Positions 4,687-6,849 of a DNA stretch of 6,849 nucleotides are shown here, in pieces. The notes under the pieces were generated by a model, which did no database searches, had not been told where the DNA came from, and saw only the letters and a list, made by a program, of their open reading frames with translations. The translations under genes and the position numbers were made by a program. Within the stretch, counting starts at the first letter, position 1, and every line of letters starts with the position of its first letter. Source of the stretch: a bacterium (GTDB taxonomy: Bacteria; UBP15; UBA6099). The stretch lies in assembly GCA_029573925.1 (NCBI GenBank), contig JAKQBV010000421.1:1-6849 (forward strand), given 5' to 3'.

Positions 4687-6056
4687 GTCTTTGTCCCCCT
4701 TTTTGATTTTGCGCCCCGGCAAATAGAGGAGCAATTGTCGGGAAGGATTTCCGGCTGCGCGCCGGGTTCGCGTCCGACCCCATGGTATTTCAGGCCCGCG
4801 CGCGCGACGAGTTCCGGGTTATAGATATTGCGTCCGTCGAACACGTGAACGTCCGCCATGATTTCCTTTAGACGGCAGAAGTTCAGGTGTTTGAAGTGGT
4901 TCCATTCGGTGAGGGCCATGAGGGCGTGAGCGCCTGCGGCGGCGTCGTATGCGTCTTCGCAGTATTTGACGGAGGGGAAGAGAGGCTCGCACTTTCGCAT
5001 CGCCATGGGGTCGTACGCGCGAACATTCGCGCCTAGCTCCAGCAGGCGGGAGACTATGGCGAGCGCGCATGATTCGCGAAGGTCGTCCGTGCCGGGTTTG
5101 AAGGAGAGGCCGAGAACGGCGACGGTTTTTCCTTTCAGGGAGCTAAGCGCGCGCTCGGCTTTATCAACAAGCCTGAGCGGCTGCGCTTCGTTCACCTTGA
5201 TAGCGGCGTCGATGATGGTTATCTCCGAGCCGTACTTGCGCGAAACGTGCAGCAGGGACTCGGTGTCTTTGGGGAAACAGGAGCCGCCGTAGCCGATTCC
5301 GGCGCGAAGGAACCTGTTGCCGATGCGCTCGTCGAGGCCGACCCCGCGGCTTACTTCTTCGATGTCCGCGCCCACCGCCTCGCACAGGTTGGCTATGGAG
5401 TTGATGAAGGATATCTTGGTGGCCAGAAAGGCGTTGGAGGCGTATTTAATCATTTCGGCGCTTCGCACTGACGTTATAACCATCGGCCTTTCGAGCGTGG
5501 CGTACAGTTCGATGAGTTTCATGGCGACCGTTCGGTTCGGGGCGCCGATGACGATGCGGTCGGGATGAAGAGCGTCGTGTATGGCGCTGCCTTCCGCAAG
5601 GAACTCCGGGTTAGAGACGACTTCGACCTCGGCGTTTTTAGGTTTCACTTTGTCGATGATGTGTTTGACGAGGTCGCCGGTTCCGACGGGGACGGTGCTT
5701 TTGTTGACGACTATCATGCCGCATGTGAGGGAGCGTCCGATGGCTTCGGCGGCGGCCTCGACTTGGGACAGGTCGGTTCCGCCGTCTTCTCCGGGGGGAG
5801 TGCCGACCGCGATAAACGCTATCTCGGACGTCCCTACCGCCTCGGCGGCGTCGGTGGTGAAGGAGAGGCGTCCGTCCTCGATGTTGCGGGCGACCATTTC
5901 TTCAAGCCCCGGCTCGTAGAACGGCATCCGGCCTTTTTTCAGGTTCCCGATTCTTTCCTTGTCGCTGTCTACGCAGACGACGATGTTTCCGAGGTCGGCG
6001 AAAACGGCTCCGGTCACGAGGCCGACATAGCCTACGCCTATGACAGCAATGTTCAT
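4683..6056 (-). CDS. ugd: UDP-glucose 6-dehydrogenase
   Basis: This enzyme oxidises UDP-glucose twice with NAD+ to UDP-glucuronate, a precursor of capsule, exopolysaccharide and lipid A modification sugars. The 457-residue protein opens with the Rossmann motif GVGYVGLVTG (7 to 16). It continues with YEPGL (47 to 51), AVGTP (83 to 87), STVPVGT (120 to 126) and NPEFLAEGSA (149 to 158). Lys204 lies in EMIKYASNAF, and the catalytic Cys260 lies in GYGGSCFPKD (255 to 264). GLSFKPGTDDLRES (316 to 329) marks the C-terminal UDP-binding domain, and YHGVGR (424 to 429) is where most relatives end. About 28 further residues, rich in Lys, Arg, Ser and Cys, run into the glpX start and contain its ribosome binding site. 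The upstream GAAAGG is about 10 nt from the ATG, so initiation may be modest. UDP-N-acetylmannosamine dehydrogenase is a less likely alternative. Confidence 0.96.
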   Translation of the reverse strand: MNIAVIGVGYVGLVTGAVFADLGNIVVCVDSDKERIGNLKKGRMPFYEPGLEEMVARNIEDGRLSFTTDAAEAVGTSEIAFIAVGTPPGEDGGTDLSQVEAAAEAIGRSLTCGMIVVNKSTVPVGTGDLVKHIIDKVKPKNAEVEVVSNPEFLAEGSAIHDALHPDRIVIGAPNRTVAMKLIELYATLERPMVITSVRSAEMIKYASNAFLATKISFINSIANLCEAVGADIEEVSRGVGLDERIGNRFLRAGIGYGGSCFPKDTESLLHVSRKYGSEITIIDAAIKVNEAQPLRLVDKAERALSSLKGKTVAVLGLSFKPGTDDLRESCALAIVSRLLELGANVRAYDPMAMRKCEPLFPSVKYCEDAYDAAAGAHALMALTEWNHFKHLNFCRLKEIMADVHVFDGRNIYNPELVARAGLKYHGVGREPGAQPEILPDNCSSICRGAKSKRGTKT

Positions 6057-6107
6057 GAGTTGCGAACCTTTCTCAAGTTATGCCGCGCGAATGAAGACAT
6101 CAAAGCG

Positions 6108-6136
6108 ATTATAGCACAATGAAAAAACCGATTCAA
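6108..6136 (-). promoter_or_regulatory. Strong sigma70-type promoter of ugd-glpX
   Basis: On the minus strand TTGAAT (6136 to 6131) is followed after exactly 17 bp by a perfect TATAAT (6113 to 6108), with an extended TGC before it. Transcription should start near 6101, giving a leader of about 45 nt before ugd. The spacer holds six T residues that may also serve the upstream terminator. The last ten spacer bases nearly match those of the tatC promoter. Confidence 0.85.
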
Positions 6137-6137
6137 A

Positions 6138-6155
6138 CGCTGAGCCGACCCAGCG
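6138..6155 (-). terminator. Hairpin directly after gcvPB, probable terminator
   Basis: Directly after the gcvPB stop, CGCTGGG and CTCAGCG pair over 7 bp (one G-U) around a TCGG loop. TTT follows at once, and a run of six T (6127 to 6122) comes 10 nt later. The split T-tract makes its strength uncertain. It separates gcvPB from the ugd transcript. Confidence 0.6.
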
Positions 6156-6849
6156 TCAGGCGCTCGGGATGTAAGCGAAATCGGCTTTTTTTACCGCCTT
6201 GACCTCGTCGAGTCTCGACACCGGGGTTGTGGACGGAGCCGCGCGCAGGGCTTCAGGGTTCTCATCGGCGACCCGCGCCACCTCCAGCATGGCCTCGGCG
6301 AACGAGTCGAGCGTCTCTTTGGATTCCGTCTCCGTCGGCTCGATCATTATGGACTCTTTGACTATGAGCGGGAAGTAAACCGTCGGCGGGTGGAAGCCTC
6401 TGTCGATGAGGGCCTTGGCGATGTCGAGCGCGCGGACTCCGTTTTTCATCTGTTTCGACGCCGACAGGACGAACTCGTGTTTGCAGGTTCTATCGTAGGG
6501 AAGCTCGTAGGCGTCTTTCAGCTTGCTCATAAGGTAGTTGGCGTTCAGCACCGCCGTTTCGCTCACGCGGACGAGGCCTTCGCGTCCGAGGGCAAGTATG
6601 TAGGCGTAGGCTTTAAGGATGACGCCGAAGTTGCCGTAGAAGGGGGCGATGTAGCCGATGGACTGAGGGTGGTCGTAGTCGAGGGCGAAAGTGCCGTCGG
6701 AGCGTTTGACGACGCGGGAAATCGGGAGGAAGGGGATGAGTTTTTCGGAAACGCCGACGGGGCCTGCGCCCGGCCCGCCGCCGCCGTGCGGTGTGGCGAA
6801 CGTCTTGTGAAGGTTGAGGTGGACGACGTCGAACCCCATGTCTCCGGGC
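6156..6849 (-). CDS. gcvPB: Glycine dehydrogenase (decarboxylating) subunit 2, 5' end cut by window
   Basis: This is the pyridoxal-phosphate subunit of the split P-protein of the glycine cleavage system. With GcvPA it decarboxylates glycine and passes the aminomethyl group to the lipoylated H-protein. About 230 C-terminal residues are visible out of roughly 480 to 500 expected, and the reading frame is still open at the window edge. HLNLHKTF near the start carries the PLP lysine (codon 6806 to 6804). It is followed by the glycine-rich PHGGGGPGAGPVGV typical of P-proteins. Later blocks, YGNFGVILKAYAYILALG and FHPPTVYFPLIV, match the C-terminal domain. The subunit 2 call (rather than full-length P-protein) rests on the C-terminal length and sequence. 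gcvPA would be expected just upstream, outside the window. Confidence 0.93.
   Translation of the reverse strand, partial: PGDMGFDVVHLNLHKTFATPHGGGGPGAGPVGVSEKLIPFLPISRVVKRSDGTFALDYDHPQSIGYIAPFYGNFGVILKAYAYILALGREGLVRVSETAVLNANYLMSKLKDAYELPYDRTCKHEFVLSASKQMKNGVRALDIAKALIDRGFHPPTVYFPLIVKESIMIEPTETESKETLDSFAEAMLEVARVADENPEALRAAPSTTPVSRLDEVKAVKKADFAYIPSA

Noticed and set aside
4687..4734. Longer glpX start at 4734
   Set aside because: The ATG at 4686 overlaps the ugd stop as ATGA, has a purine-rich site upstream and gives the usual GlpX N-terminus.
3982..4824. 280-codon plus-strand frame opposite glpX and the end of ugd
   Set aside because: It is the complement of well-supported genes. Its Gly, Asp and Val richness is what GC-rich third positions of the opposite strand produce.

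Overview
All recognisable genes in this window lie on the minus strand, so the window is best read from its right end to its left end. The sequence is fairly GC-rich. Four predicted exported or membrane proteins (TatC, a LolA-like protein and two START-like proteins) suggest a Gram-negative-type bacterium with a periplasm. The split P-protein of the glycine cleavage system is found in many phyla, so it does not fix the lineage. I cannot assign a phylum from this sequence alone.

Right to left: (1) the C-terminal half of glycine dehydrogenase subunit 2 (gcvPB), cut by the window edge, followed at once by a hairpin. (2) A strong sigma70-like promoter packed against that hairpin, driving ugd (UDP-glucose 6-dehydrogenase) and glpX (class II fructose-1,6-bisphosphatase). 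These two genes overlap by 4 bp (ATGA). (3) A secreted protein with LolA-like features, 35 bp after glpX and probably in the same transcript. (4) tatC, with its own near-consensus promoter placed so close to the ATG that the mRNA is predicted to be leaderless. (5) Two tandem, clearly paralogous, Sec-exported SRPBCC/START-like proteins, 23 bp apart, with a possible promoter in front of the first. (6) A 34-bp near-perfect palindrome after the last gene, probably a terminator. (7) About 240 bp with no gene that I can support. (8) At the left edge, the end of an insertion sequence (IS481-like by appearance), with two tandem 18-bp terminal repeats and the first ten codons of its transposase.

Functionally, ugd and glpX connect gluconeogenic sugar phosphate flow to UDP-glucuronate for envelope polysaccharide. 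The rest is envelope-related: Tat translocation plus three exported proteins of folds often used to hold hydrophobic ligands. I found no clear new defence or mobile system. The most novel-looking content is the pair of secreted START-like paralogs beside the LolA-like gene, and the leaderless tatC promoter, whose spacer resembles that of the ugd promoter.
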